A stretch of 64,000 nt of DNA, from the NCBI GenBank assembly GCA_964057225.1, contig OZ059900.1, positions 25,621,638 through 25,685,637 on the forward strand. Reading direction: 5' to 3'. The notes beneath the pieces are model-generated. The model was given only the letters and a program-made list of their open reading frames with translations, was not told where the DNA came from and did no database searches. Position 1 is the stretch's first letter, and every line of letters starts with the position of its first letter. This DNA is from Auanema rhodensis. Taxonomy: Eukaryota > Nematoda > Chromadorea > Rhabditida > Rhabditidae. Shown in pieces: positions 11,628 to 25,991 of this stretch. Made by a program: the position numbers and the translations under genes.

Positions 11628-13679
11628 TCGTGAAAGTGGAACTAGACGTTGTACGAACAATTTTGAGCTAGGTTTCATTGACATTGCATGAGTTTGAACA
11701 CATGAAATCGTAAGTCAAAACCTTGTTTACAGCGAAATTTCCAAAAACTGGTTTTCCAGCATAATAAAATATTTCTCAAGGGAAAAACTGTGTTTTTATA
11801 TTTTTCTAGTGTTCAGCATGTGAAATGCTTAATTTTAGTATGTAACACGCTGAAATTTGTTGCATTTGACGACTCATATGAACAAAAATCGATTTAATCA
11901 ATATTAGCCATAAGGGGCGTGCCCTCAGAATATGCTAATTTCCTTAATTTTCTAACCCCTGTTTTTTTGTCGTGAAAGTGGAACTAGACGTTGTACGAAC
12001 AATTTTGAGCTAGGTTTCATTGACATTGCATGAGTTTGAACACATGAAATCGTAAGTCAAAACCTTGTTTACAGCGAAATTTCCAAAAACTGGTTTTCCA
12101 GCATAATAAAATATTTCTCATGGGAAATACTGTGTTTTTGTATTTTTTTAGTGTTCAGCATGTAAAATGCGTCATTTTAGTATGTAAAACGCTGAAATTC
12201 GTTGCATTTGACGACTCATATGAACAAAAATCGATTTAATCAATATTAGCCATAAGGGGCGTGCCCTCAGAATATGCTAATTTCCTTAATTTTCTAACCC
12301 CTGTTTTTTTGTCGTGAAAGTGGAACTAGACGTTGTACGAACAATTTTGAGCTAGGTTCCATTGACATTGCATGAGTTTGAACACATGAAATCGTAAGTC
12401 AAAACCTTGTTTACAGCGAAATTTCCAAAAACTGGTTTTCCCGCATAATAAAATATTTCTCATGGGAAATACTGTGTTTTTGTATTTTTCTAGTGTTCAG
12501 CATGTAAAATGCTTCATTTTAGAATGTAACACGCTGAAATTCGTTGCATTTGACGACTCATATGAACAAAAATCGATTTAATCAATATTAGCCATAAGGG
12601 GCGTGCCCTCAGAATATGCTAATTTCCTTAATTTTCTAACCCCTGTTTTTTTGTTGTGAAAGTGGAACTAGACGTTGTACGAACAATTTTGAGCTAGGTT
12701 TCATTGACATTGCATGAGTTTGAACACATGAAATCGTAAGTCAAAACCTTGTTTACAGCGAAATTTCCAAAAACTGGTTTTCCAGCATAATAAAATATTT
12801 CTCATGGGAAATACTGTGTTTTTGTATTTTTCTAGTGTTCAGCATGTAAAATGCTTCATTTTAGTATGTAACACGCTGAAATTCGTTGCATTTGACGACT
12901 CATATGAACAAAAATCGATTTAATCAATATTAGCCATAAGGGGCGTGCCCTCAGAATATGCTAATTTCCTTAATTTTCTAACCCCTGTTTTTTTGTCGTG
13001 AAAGTGGAACTAGACGTTGTACGAACAATTTTGAGCTAGGTTTCATTGACATTGCATCAGTTTGAACACATGAAATCGTAAGTCAAAACCTTGTTTACAG
13101 CGAAATTTCCAAAAACTGGTTTTCCAGCATAATAAAATATTTCTCATGGGAAATACTGTGTTTTTGTATTTTTCTAGTGTTCAACATGTAAAATGCTTCA
13201 TTTTAGTATGTAACACGCTGAAATTCGTTGCATTTGACGACTCATATGAACAAAAATCGATTTAATCAATATTAGCCATAAGGGGCGTGCCCTCAGAATA
13301 TGCTAATTTCCTTAATTTTCTAACCCCTGTTTTTTTGTCGTGAAAGTGGAACTAGACGTTGTACGAACAATTTTGAGCTAGGTTTCATTGACATTGCATG
13401 AGTTTGAACACATGAAATCGTAAGTCAAAACCTTGTTTACAGCGAAATTTCCAAAAACTGGTTTTCCAGCATAATAAAATATTTCTCATGGGAAAAACTG
13501 TGTTTTTGTATTTTTTCAGTGTTCAGCATGTAAAATGCTTCATTTTAGTATGTAACACGCTGAAATTCGTTGCATTTGACGACTCATATGAACAAAAATC
13601 GATTTAATCAATATTAGCCATAAGGGGCGTGCCCTCAGAATATGCTAATTTCCTTAATTTTCTAACCCCTGTTTTTTTG
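11628..13679 (+). repeat. Units 35-40: A E3 F2 G2 H J
   Basis: A second complete copy of the six-unit series at 8893-10944. Unit 37 again carries 48C and 131C, substitutions confined to the three F2 units at 6499, 9577 and 12312. That shared rare pair is strong evidence that the blocks are duplicates and not independent assortments of monomers. Confidence 0.87.
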
Positions 13680-15731
13680 TCGTGAAAGTGGAACTAGACG
13701 TTGTACGAACAATTTTGAGCTAGGTTTCATTGACATTGCATGAGTTTGAACACATGAAATCGTAAGTCAAAACCTTGTTTACAGCGAAATTTCCAAAAAC
13801 TGGTTTTCCAGCATAATAAAATATTTCTCAAGGGAAAAACTGTGTTTTTATATTTTTCTAGTGTTCAGCATGTGAAATGCTTAATTTTAGTATGTAACAC
13901 GCTGAAATTTGTTGCATTTGACGACTCATATGAACAAAAATCGATTTAATCAATATTAGCCATAAGGGGCGTGCCCTCAGAATATGCTAATTTCCTTAAT
14001 TTTCTAACCCCTGTTTTTTTGTCGTGAAAGTGGAACTAGACGTTGTACGAACAATTTTGAGCTAGGTTTCATTGACATTGCATGAGTTTGAACACATGAA
14101 ATCGTAAGTCAAAACCTTGTTTACAGCGAAATTTCCAAAAACTGGTTTTCCAGCATAATAAAATATTTCTCATGGGAAATACTGTGTTTTTGTATTTTTC
14201 TAGTGTTCAGCATGTAAAATGCTTCATTTTAGAATGTAACACGCTGAAATTCGTTGCATTTGACGACTCATATGAACAAAAATCGATTTAATCAATATTA
14301 GCCATAAGGGGCGTGCCCTCAGAATATGCTAATTTCCTTAATTTTCTAACCCCTGTTTTTTTGTTGTGAAAGTGGAACTAGACGTTGTACGAACAATTTT
14401 AAGCTAGGTTTCATTGACATTGCATGAGTTTGAACACATGAAATCGTAAGTCAAAACCTTGTTTACAGCGAAATTTCCAAAAACTGGTTTTCCAGCATAA
14501 TAAAATATTTCTCATGGGAAATACTGTGTTTTTGTATTTTTCTAGTGTTCAGCATGTAAAATGTTTCATTTTAGTATGTAACACGCTGAAATTCGTTGCA
14601 TTTGACGACTCATATGAACAAAAATCGATTTAATCAATATTAGCCATAAGGGGCGTGCCCTCAGAATATGCTAATTTCCTTAATTTTCTAACCCCTGTTT
14701 TTTTGTCGTGAAAGTGGAACTAGACGTTGTACGAACAATTTTGAGCTAGGTTTCATTGACATTGCATCAGTTTGAACACATGAAATCGTAAGTCAAAACC
14801 TTGTTTACAGCGAAATTTCCAAAAACTGGTTTTCCAGCATAATAAAATATTTCTCATGGGAAATACTGTGTTTTTGTATTTTTCTAGTGTTCAACATGTA
14901 AAATGCTTCATTTTAGTATGTAACACGCTGAAATTCGTTGCATTTGACGACTCATATGAACAAAAATCGATTTAATCAATATTAGCCATAAGGGGCGTGC
15001 CCTCAGAATATGCTAATTTCCTTAATTTTCTAACCCCTGTTTTTTTGTCGTGAAAGTGGAACTAGACGTTGTACGAACAATTTTGAGCTAGGTTTCATTG
15101 ACATTGCATGAGTTTGAACACATGAAATCGTAAGTCAAAACCTTGTTTACAGCGAAATTTCCAAAAACTGGTTTTCCAGCATAATAAAATATTTCTCATG
15201 GGAAAAACTGTGTTTTTGTATTTTTCTAGTGTTCAGCATGTAAAATGCTTCATTTTAGTATGTAGCACACTGAAATTTGTTGCATTTGACGACTCATATG
15301 AACAAAAATTGATTTTATCAATATTAGCCATAAGGGGCGTGCCCTCAGAATATGCTAATTTCCTTAATTTTCTAACCCCTGTTTTTTTGTCGTGAAAGTG
15401 GAACTAGACGTTGTACGAACAATTTTGAGCTAGGTTTCATTGACATTGCATGAGTTTGAACACATGAAATCGTAAGTCAAAACCTTGTTTACAGCGAAAT
15501 TTCCAAAAACTGGTTTTCCAGCATAATAAAATATTTCTCATGGGAAATACAGTGTTTTTGTATTTTTTTAGTGTTCAGCATGTAAAATGCGTCATTTTAG
15601 TATGTAAAACGCTGAAATTCGTTGCATTTGACGACTCATATGAACAAAAATCGATTTAATCAATATTAGCCATAAGGGGCGTGCCCTCAGAATATGCTAA
15701 TTTCCTTAATTTTCTAACCCCTGTTTTTTTG
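13680..15731 (+). repeat. Units 41-46: A F G H K Ea
   Basis: A F G H is followed by K at 15048-15389 (159A 218G 222A 231T 263T 269T) and by an E-like unit with 162A but not 269T. The only other K is at 23598, exactly 25 monomers (8550 bases) away and again between H and E. The two A F G H K E runs are therefore duplicates of one segment. Confidence 0.85.
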
Positions 15732-18700
15732 TCGTGAAAGTGGAACTAGACGTTGTACGAACAATTTTGAGCTAGGTTTCATTGACATTGCATGAGTTTG
15801 AACACATGAAATCGTAAGTCAAAACCTTGTTTACAGCGAAATTTCCAAAAACTGGTTTTCCAGCATAATAAAATATTTCTCAAGGGAAAAACTGTGTTTT
15901 TATATTTTTCTAGTGTTCAGCATGTGAAATGCTTAATTTTAGTATGTAACACGCTGAAATTTGTTGCATTTGACGACTCATATGAACAAAAATCGATTTA
16001 ATCAATATTAGCCATAAGGGGCGTGCCCTCAGAATATGCTAATTTCCTTAATTTTCTAACCCCTGTTTTTTTGTCGTGAAAGTGGAACTAGACGTTGTAC
16101 GAACAATTTTGAGCTAGGTTTCATTGACATTGCATGAGTTTGAACACATGAAATCGTAAGTCAAAACCTTGTTTACAGCGAAATTTCCAAAAACTGGTTT
16201 TCCAGCATAATAAAATATTTCTCATGGGAAATACTGTGTTTTTGTATTTTTCTAGTGTTCAGCATGTAAAATGCTTCATTTTAGAATGTAACACGCTGAA
16301 ATTCGTTGCATTTGACGACTCATATGAACAAAAATCGATTTAATCAATATTAGCCATAAGGGGCGTGCCCTTAGAATATGCTAATTTCCTTAATTTTCTA
16401 ACCCCTGTTTTTTTGTTGTGAAAGTGGAACTAGACGTTGTACGAACAATTTTAAGCTAGGTTTCATTGACATTGCATGAGTTTGAACACATGAAATCGTA
16501 AGTCAAAACCTTGTTTACAGCGAAATTTCCAAAAACTGGTTTTCCAGCATAATAAAATATTTCTCATGGGAAATACTGTGTTTTTGTATTTTTCTAGTGT
16601 TCAGCATGTAAAATGCTTCATTTTAGTATGTAACACGCTGAAATTCGTTGCATTTGACGACTCATATGAACAAAAATCGATTTAATCAATATTAGCCATA
16701 AGGGGCGTGCCCTCAGAATATGCTAATTTCCTTAATTTTCTAACCCCTGTTTTTTTGTCGTGAAAGTGGAACTAGACGTTGTACGAACAATTTTGAGCTA
16801 GGTTTCATTGACATTGCATCAGTTTGAACACATGAAATCGTAAGTCAAAACCTTGTTTACAGCGAAATTTCCAAAAACTGGTTTTCCAGCATAATAAAAT
16901 ATTTCTCATGGGAAATACTGTGTTTTTGTATTTTTCTAGTGTTCAACATGTAAAATGCTTCATTTTAGTATGTAACACGCTGAAATTCGTTGCATTTGAC
17001 GACTCATATGAACAAAAATCGATTTAATCAATATTAGCCATAAGGGGCGTGCCCTCAGAATATGCTAATTTCCTTAATTTTCTAACCCCTGTTTTTTTGT
17101 CGTGAAAGTGGAACTAGACGTTGTACGAACAATTTTGAGCTAGGTTTCATTGACATTGCATGAGTTTGAACACATGAAATCGTAAGTCAAAACCTTGTTT
17201 ACAGCGAAATTTCCAAAAACTGGTTTTCCAGCATAATAAAATATTTCTCATGGGAAATACAGTGTTTTTGTATTTTTTTAGTGTTCAGCATGTAAAATGC
17301 GTCATTTTAGTATGTAAAACGCTGAAATTCGTTGCATTTGACGACTCATATGAACAAAAATCGATTTTATCAATATTAGCCATAAGGGGCGTGCCCTCAG
17401 AATATGCTAATTTCCTTAATTTTCTAACCCCTGTTTTTTTGTCGTGAAAGTGGAACTAGACGTTGTACGAACAATTTTGAGCTAGGTTTCATTGACATTG
17501 CATGAGTTTGAACACATGAAATCGTAAGTCAAAACCTTGTTTACAGCGAAATTTCCAAAAACTGGTTTTCCAGCATAATAAAATATTTCTCAAGGGAAAA
17601 ACTGTGTTTTTATATTTTTCTAGTGTTCAGCATGTAAAATGCGTCATTTTAGTATGTAAAACGCTGAAATTCGTTGCATTTGACGACTCATATGAACAAA
17701 AATCGATTTTATCAATATTAGCCATAAGGGGTGTGCCCTCAGAATATGCTGATTTCCTTAATTTTCTAACCCCTGTTTTTTTGTCGTGAAAGTGGAACTA
17801 GACGTTGTACGAACAATTTTGAGCTAGGTTTCATTGACATTGCATGAGTTTGAACACATGAAATCGTAAGTCAAAACCTTGTTTACAGCGAAATTTCCAA
17901 AAACTGGTTTTCCAGCATAATACAATATTTCTCATGGGAAATACTGTGTTTTTGTATTTTTCTAGTGTTCAGAATGTAGAATGCTTCATTTTAGTATGTA
18001 ACACGCTGAAATTCGTTGCATTTGACGACTCATATGAACAAAAATCGATTTAATCAATATTAGCCATAAGGGGCGTGCCCTCAGAATATGCTAATTTCCT
18101 TAATTTTCTAACCCCTGTTTTTTTGTCGTGAAAGTGGAACTAGACGTTGTACGAACAATTTTGAGCTAGGTTTCATTGACATTGCATGAGTTTGAACACA
18201 TGAAATCGTAAGTCAAAACCTTGTTTACAGCGAAATTTCCAAAAACTGGTTTTCCAGCATAATACAATATTTCTCATGGGAAATACTGTGTTTTTGTATT
18301 TTTCTAGTGTTCAGCATGTAAAATGCTTCATTTTAGTATGTAACACGCTGTAATTCGTTGCATTTGACGACTCATATGAACAAAAATCGATTTAATCAAT
18401 ATTAGCCATAAGGGGCGTGCCCTTAGAATATGCTAATTTCCTTAATTTTCTAACCCCTGTTTTTTTGTCGTGAAAGTGGAACTAGACGTTGTACGAACAA
18501 TTTTGAGCTAGGTTTCATTGACATTGCATGAGTTTGAACACATGAAATCGTAAGTCAAAACCTTGTTTACAGCGAAATTTCCAAAAACTGGTTTTCCAGC
18601 ATAATAAAATATTTCTCATGGGAAATACTGTGTTTTTGTATTTTTCTAGTGTTCAGCATGTAAAATGCTTCATTTTAGTATGTAACACGCTGAAATTCGT

Positions 18701-18809
18701 TGCATTTGACGACTCATATGAACAAAAATCGATTTAATCAATATTAGCCATAAGGGGCGTGCCCTCAGAATATGCTAATTTCCTTAATTTTCTAACCCCT
18801 GTTTTTTTG
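15732..18809 (+). repeat. Units 47-55: A F G H E E2 B C D, nine-unit run
   Basis: Same order as 22230-25649 except that K is absent between H and E. Units 48 and 54 share a private 299T (CCCTTAG) although they belong to types F and C. The run joins the A-led and E2-led families into one longer repeat. Confidence 0.85.
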
Positions 18810-21800
18810 TCGTGAAAGTGGAACTAGACGTTGTACGAACAATTTTGAGCTAGGTTTCATTGACATTGCATGAGTTTGAACACATGAAATCGTAAGTCAA
18901 AACCTTGTTTACAGCGAAATTTCCAAAAACTGGTTTTCCAGCATAATAAAATATTTCTCAAGGGAAAAACTGTGTTTTTATATTTTTCTAGTGTTCAGCA
19001 TGTAAAATGCGTCATTTTAGTATGTAAAACGCTGAAATTCGTTGCATTTGACGACTCATATGAACAAAAATCGATTTTATCAATATTAGCCATAAGGGGT
19101 GTGCCCTCAGAATATGCTGATTTCCTTAATTTTCTAACCCCTGTTTTTTTGTCGTGAAAGTGGAACTAGACGTTGTACGAACAATTTTGAGCTAGGTTTC
19201 ATTGACATTGCATGAGTTTGAACACATGAAATCGTAAGTCAAAACCTTGTTTACAGCGAAATTTCCAAAAACTGGTTTTCCAGCATAATACAATATTTCT
19301 CATGGGAAATACTGTGTTTTTGTATTTTTCTAGTGTTCAGAATGTAGAATGCTTCATTTTAGTATGTAACACGCTGAAATTCGTTGCATTTGACGACTCA
19401 TATGAACAAAAATCGATTTAATCAATATTAGCCATAAGGGGCGTGCCCTCAGAATATGCTAATTTCCTTAATTTTCTAACCCCTGTTTTTTTGTCGTGAA
19501 AGTGGAACTAGACGTTGTACGAACAATTTTGAGCTAGGTTTCATTGACATTGCATGAGTTTGAACACATGAAATCGTAAGTCAAAACCTTGTTTACAGCG
19601 AAATTTCCAAAAACTGGTTTTCCAGCATAATACAATATTTCTCATGGGAAATACTGTGTTTTTGTATTTTTCTAGTGTTCAGCATGTAAAATGCTTCATT
19701 TTAGTATGTAACACGCTGTAATTCGTTGCATTTGACGACTCATATGAACAAAAATCGATTTAATCAATATTAGCCATAAGGGGCGTGCCCTCAGAATATG
19801 CTAATTTCCTTAATTTTCTAACCCCTGTTTTTTTGTCGTGAAAGTGGAACTAGACGTTGTACGAACAATTTTGAGCTAGGTTTCATTGACATTGCATGAG
19901 TTTGAACACATGAAATCGTAAGTCAAAACCTTGTTTACAGCGAAATTTCCAAAAACTGGTTTTCCAGCATAATACAATATTTCTCATGGGAAATACTGTG
20001 TTTTTGTATTTTTCTAGTGTTCAGCATGTAAAATGCTTCATTTTAGTATGTAACACGCTGTAATTCGTTGCATTTGACCACTCATATGAACAAAAATCGA
20101 TTTAATCAATATTAGCCATAAGGGGCGTGCCCTCAGAATATGCTAATTTCCTTAATTTTCTAACCCCTGTTTTTTTGTCGTGAAAGTGGAACTAGACGTT
20201 GTACGAACAATTTTGAGCTAGGTTTCATTGACATTGCATGAGTTTGAACACATGAAATCGTAAGTCAAAACCTTGTTTACAGCGAAATTTCCAAAAACTG
20301 GTTTTCCAGCATAATAAAATATTTCTCATGGGAAATACTGTGTTTTTGTATTTTTCTAGTGTTCAGCATGTAAAATGCTTCATTTTAGTATGTAACACGC
20401 TGAAATTCGTTGCATTTGACGACTCATATGAACAAAAATCGATTTAATCAATATTAGCCATAAGGGGCGTGCCCTCAGAATATGCTAATTTCCTTAATTT
20501 TCTAACCCCTGTTTTTTTGTCGTGAAAGTGGAACTAGACGTTGTACGAACAATTTTGAGCTAGGTTTCATTGACATTGCATGAGTTTGAACACATGAAAT
20601 CGTAAGTCAAAACCTTGTTTACAGCGAAATTTCCAAAAACTGGTTTTCCAGCATAATACAATATTTCTCATGGGAAATACTGTGTTTTTGTATTTTTCTA
20701 GTGTTCAGAATGTAGAATGCTTCATTTTAGTATGTAACACGCTGAAATTCGTTGCATTTGACGACTCATATGAACAAAAATCGATTTAATCAATATTAGA
20801 CATAAGGGGCGTGCCCTCAGAATATGCTAATTTCCTTAATTTTCTAACCCCTGTTTTTTTGTCGTGAAAGTGGAACTAGACGTTGTACGAACAATTTTGA
20901 GCTAGGTTTCATTGACATTGCATCAGTTTGAACACATGGAATCGTAAGTCAAAACCTTGTTTACAGCGAAATTTCCAAAAACTGGTTTTCCAGCATAATA
21001 AAATATTTCTCATGGGAAATACTGTGTTTTTGTATTTTTCTAGTGTTCAGCATGTAAAATGCGTCATTTTAGTATGTAAAACGCTGAAATTCGTTGCATT
21101 TGACGACTCATATGAACAAAAATCGATTTTATCAATATTAGCCATAAGGGGTGTGCCCTCAGAATATGCTGATTTCCTTAATTTTCTAACCCCTGTTTTT
21201 TTGTCGTGAAAGTGGAACTAGACGTTGTACGAACAATTTTGAGCTAGGTTTCATTGACATTGCATGAGTTTGAACACATGAAATCGTAAGTCAAAACCTT
21301 GTTTACAGCGAAATTTCCAAAAACTGGTTTTCCAGCATAATACAATATTTCTCATGGGAAATACTGTGTTTTTGTATTTTTCTAGTGTTCAGAATGTAGA
21401 ATGCTTCATTTTAGTATGTAACACGCTGAAATTCGTTGCATTTGACGACTCATATGAACAAAAATCGATTTAATCAATATTAGCCATAAGGGGCGTGCCC
21501 TCAGAATATGCTAATTTCCTTAATTTTCTAACCCCTGTTTTTTTGTCGTGAAAGTGGAACTAGACGTTGTACGAACAATTTTGAGCTAGGTTTCATTGAC
21601 ATTGCATCAGTTTGAACACATGGAATCGTAAGTCAAAACCTTGTTTACAGCGAAATTTCCAAAAACTGGTTTTCCAGCATAATAAAATATTTCTCATGGG
21701 AAATACTGTGTTTTTGTATTTTTCTAGTGTTCAACATGTAAAATGCTTCATTTTAGTATGTAACACGCTGAAATTCGTTGCATTTGACGACTCATATGAA

Positions 21801-22229
21801 CAAAAATCGATTTAATCATTATTAGCCATAAGGGGCGTGCCCTCAGAATATGCTAATTTCCTTAATTTTCTAACCCCTGTTTTTTTGTCGTGAAAGTGGA
21901 ACTAGACGTTGTACGAACAATTTTGAGCTAGGTTTCATTGACATTGCATGAGTTTGAACACATGAAATCGTAAGTCAAAACCTTGTTTACAGCGAAATTT
22001 CCAAAAACTGGTTTTCCAGCATAATAAAATATTTCTCATGGGAAAAACTGTGTTTTTGTATTTTTTCAGTGTTCAGCATGTAAAATGCTTCATTTTAGTA
22101 TGTAACACGCTGAAATTCGTTGCATTTGACGACTCATATGAACAAAAATCGATTTAATCAATATTAGCCATAAGGGGCGTGCCCTCAGAATATGCTAATT
22201 TCCTTAATTTTCTAACCCCTGTTTTTTTG
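18810..22229 (+). repeat. Units 56-65: E2 B C C D B hybrid B H J
   Basis: Two C units in a row (58, 59) mark a one-unit duplication; unit 59 has a private 244C. Unit 62 (20862-21203) is a hybrid: 64C and 78G at the 5' end as in unit 64, then 202G 219A 269T 291T 310G at the 3' end as in E2. Units 62 and 64 are the only two with 78G and flank a B, so they probably arose by a local two-unit duplication followed by exchange. Unit 65 is J. Confidence 0.8.
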
Positions 22230-25200
22230 TCGTGAAAGTGGAACTAGACGTTGTACGAACAATTTTGAGCTAGGTTTCATTGACATTGCATGAGTTTGAA
22301 CACATGAAATCGTAAGTCAAAACCTTGTTTACAGCGAAATTTCCAAAAACTGGTTTTCCAGCATAATAAAATATTTCTCAAGGGAAAAACTGTGTTTTTA
22401 TATTTTTCTAGTGTTCAGCATGTGAAATGCTTAATTTTAGTATGTAACACGCTGAAATTTGTTGCATTTGACGACTCATATGAACAAAAATCGATTTAAT
22501 CAATATTAGCCATAAGGGGCGTGCCCTCAGATTATGCTAATTTCCTTAATTTTCTAACCCCTGTTTTTTTGTCGTGAAAGTGGAACTAGACGTTGTACGA
22601 ACAATTTTGAGCTAGGTTTCATTGACATTGCATGAGTTTGAACACATGAAATCGTAAGTCAAAACCTTGTTTACAGCGAAATTTCCAAAAACTGGTTTTC
22701 CAGCATAATAAAATATTTCTCATGGGAAATACTGTGTTTTTGTATTTTTCTAGTGTTCAGCATGTAAAATGCTTCATTTTAGAATGTAACACGCTGAAAT
22801 TCGTTGCATTTGACGACTCATATGAACAAAAATCGATTTAATCAATATTAGCCATAAGGGGCGTGCCCTCAGAATATGCTAATTTCCTTAATTTTCTAAC
22901 CCCTGTTTTTTTGTTGTGAAAGTGGAACTAGACGTTGTACGAACAATTTTAAGCTAGGTTTCATTGACATTGCATGAGTTTGAACACATGAAATCGTAAG
23001 TCAAAACCTTGTTTACAGCGAAATTTCCAAAAACTGGTTTTCCAGCATAATAAAATATTTCTCATGGGAAATACTGTGTTTTTGTATTTTTCTAGTGTTC
23101 AGCATGTAAAATGCTTCATTTTAGTATGTAACACGCTGAAATTCGTTGCATTTGACGACTCATATGAACAAAAATCGATTTAATCAATATTAGCCATAAG
23201 GGGCGTGCCCTCAGAATATGCTAATTTCCTTAATTTTCTAACCCCTGTTTTTTTGTCGTGAAAGTGGAACTAGACGTTGTACGAACAATTTTGAGCTAGG
23301 TTTCATTGACATTGCATCAGTTTGAACACATGAAATCGTAAGTCAAAACCTTGTTTACAGCGAAATTTCCAAAAACTGGTTTTCCAGCATAATAAAATAT
23401 TTCTCATGGGAAATACTGTGTTTTTGTATTTTTCTAGTGTTCAACATGTAAAATGCTTCATTTTAGTATGTAACACGCTGAAATTTGTTGCATTTGACGA
23501 CTCATATGAACAAAAATCGATTTAATCAATATTAGCCATAAGGGGCGTGCCCTCAGAATATGCTAATTTCCTTAATTTTCTAACCCCTGTTTTTTTGTCG
23601 TGAAAGTGGAACTAGACGTTGTACGAACAATTTTGAGCTAGGTTTCATTGACATTGCATGAGTTTGAACACATGAAATCGTAAGTCAAAACCTTGTTTAC
23701 AGCGAAATTTCCAAAAACTGGTTTTCCAGCATAATAAAATATTTCTCATGGGAAAAACTGTGTTTTTGTATTTTTCTAGTGTTCAGCATGTAAAATGCTT
23801 CATTTTAGTATGTAGCACACTGAAATTTGTTGCATTTGACGACTCATATGAACAAAAATTGATTTTATCAATATTAGCCATAAGGGGCGTGCCCTCAGAA
23901 TATGCTAATTTCCTTAATTTTCTAACCCCTGTTTTTTTGTCGTGAAAGTGGAACTAGACGTTGTACGAACAATTTTGAGCTAGGTTTCATTGACATTGCA
24001 TGAGTTTGAACACATGAAATCGTAAGTCAAAACCTTGTTTACAGCGAAATTTCCAAAAACTGGTTTTCCAGCATAATAAAATATTTCTCATGGGAAATAC
24101 AGTGTTTTTGTATTTTTTTAGTGTTCAGCATGTAAAATGCGTCATTTTAGTATGTAAAACGCTGAAATTCGTTGCATTTGACGACTCATATGAACAAAAA
24201 TCGATTTTATCAATATTAGCCATAAGGGGCGTGCCCTCAGAATATGCTAATTTCCTTAATTTTCTAACCCCTGTTTTTTTGTCGTGAAAGTGGAACTAGA
24301 CGTTGTACGAACAATTTTGAGCTAGGTTTCATTGACATTGCATGAGTTTGAACACATGAAATCGTAAGTCAAAACCTTGTTTACAGCGAAATTTTCAAAA
24401 ACTGGTTTTCCAGCATAATAAAATATTTCTCAAGGGAAAAACTGTGTTTTTATATTTTTCTAGTGTTCAGCATGTAATTTGCGTCATTTTAGTATGTAAA
24501 ACGCTGAAATTCGTTGCATTTGACGACTCATATGAACAAAAATCGATTTTATCAATATTAGCCATAAGGGGTGTGCCCTCAGAATATGCTGATTTCCTTA
24601 ATTTTCTAACCCCTGTTTTTTTGTCGTGAAAGTGGAACTAGACGTTGTACGAACAATTTTGAGCTAGGTTTCATTGACATTGCATGAGTTTGAACACATG
24701 AAATCGTAAGTCAAAACCTTGTTTACAGCGAAATTTCCAAAAACTGGTTTTCCAGCATAATACAATATTTCTCATGGGAAATACTGTGTTTTTGTATTTT
24801 TCTAGTGTTCAGAATGTAGAATGCTTCATTTTAGTATGTAACACGCTGAAATTCGTTGCATTTGACGACTCATATGAACAAAAATCGATTTAATCAATAT
24901 TAGCCATAAGGGGCGTGCCCTCAGAATATGCTAATTTCCTTAATTTTCTAACCCCTGTTTTTTTGTCGTGAAAGTGGAACTAGACGTTGTACGAACAATT
25001 TTGAGCTAGGTTTCATTGACATTGCATGAGTTTGAACACATGAAATCGTAAGTCAAAACCTTGTTTACAGCGAAATTTCCAAAAACTGGTTTTCCAGCAT
25101 AATACAATATTTCTCATGGGAAATACTGTGTTTTTGTATTTTTCTAGTGTTCAGCATGTAAAATGCTTCATTTTAGTATGTAACACGCTGTAATTCGTTG

Positions 25201-25649
25201 CATTTGACGACTCATATGAACAAAAATCGATTTAATCAATATTAGCCATAAGGGGCGTGCCCTCAGAATATGCTAATTTCCTTAATTTTCTAACCCCTGT
25301 TTTTTTGTCGTGAAAGTGGAACTAGACGTTGTACGAACAATTTTGAGCTAGGTTTCATTGACATTGCATGAGTTTGAACACATGAAATCGTAAGTCAAAA
25401 CCTTGTTTACAGCGAAATTTCCAAAAACTGGTTTTCCAGCATAATAAAATATTTCTCATGGGAAATACTGTGTTTTTGTATTTTTCTAGTGTTCAGCATG
25501 TAAAATGCTTCATTTTAGTATGTAACACGCTGAAATTCGTTGCATTTGACGACTCATATGAACAAAAATCGATTTAATCAATATTAGCCATAAGGGGCGT
25601 GCCCTCAGAATATGCTAATTTCCTTAATTTTCTAACCCCTGTTTTTTTG
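22230..25649 (+). repeat. Units 66-75: A F G H K E E2 B C D, ten-unit run
   Basis: The longest single version of the left-third HOR. It combines A F G H K E (as at 13680) with E E2 B C D (as at 3763 and 17100). Unit 69 adds 231T to H, and unit 72 has a small private change in the 195-199 segment. After unit 75 the A, F, G, H, J and K types disappear from the window, apart from A-like unit 143. Confidence 0.85.
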
Positions 25650-25991
25650 TCGTGAAAGTGGAACTAGACGTTGTACGAACAATTTTGAGCTAGGTTTCAT
25701 TGACATTGCATGAGTTTGAACACATGAAATCGTAAGTCAAAACCTTGTTTACAGCGAAATTTCCAAAAACTGGTTTTCCAGCATAATACAATATTTCTCA
25801 TGGGAAATACTGTGTTTTTGTATTTTTCTAGTGTTCAGAATGTAGAATGCTTCATTTTAGTATGTAACACGCTGAAATTCGTTGCATTTGACGACTCATA
25901 TGAACAAAAATCGATTTTATCAATATTAGCCATAAGGGGTGTGCCCTCAGAATATGCTGATTTCCTTAATTTTCTAACCCCTGTTTTTTTG
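25650..25991 (+). repeat. Unit 76: B/E2 hybrid monomer
   Basis: The 5' part has the B markers 140C, 190A and 196G with normal 219C. The 3' part has 269T, 291T and 310G, as E2 and E4 do. The switch lies between 219 and 269. This looks like a crossover or conversion product inside a monomer. Confidence 0.8.
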
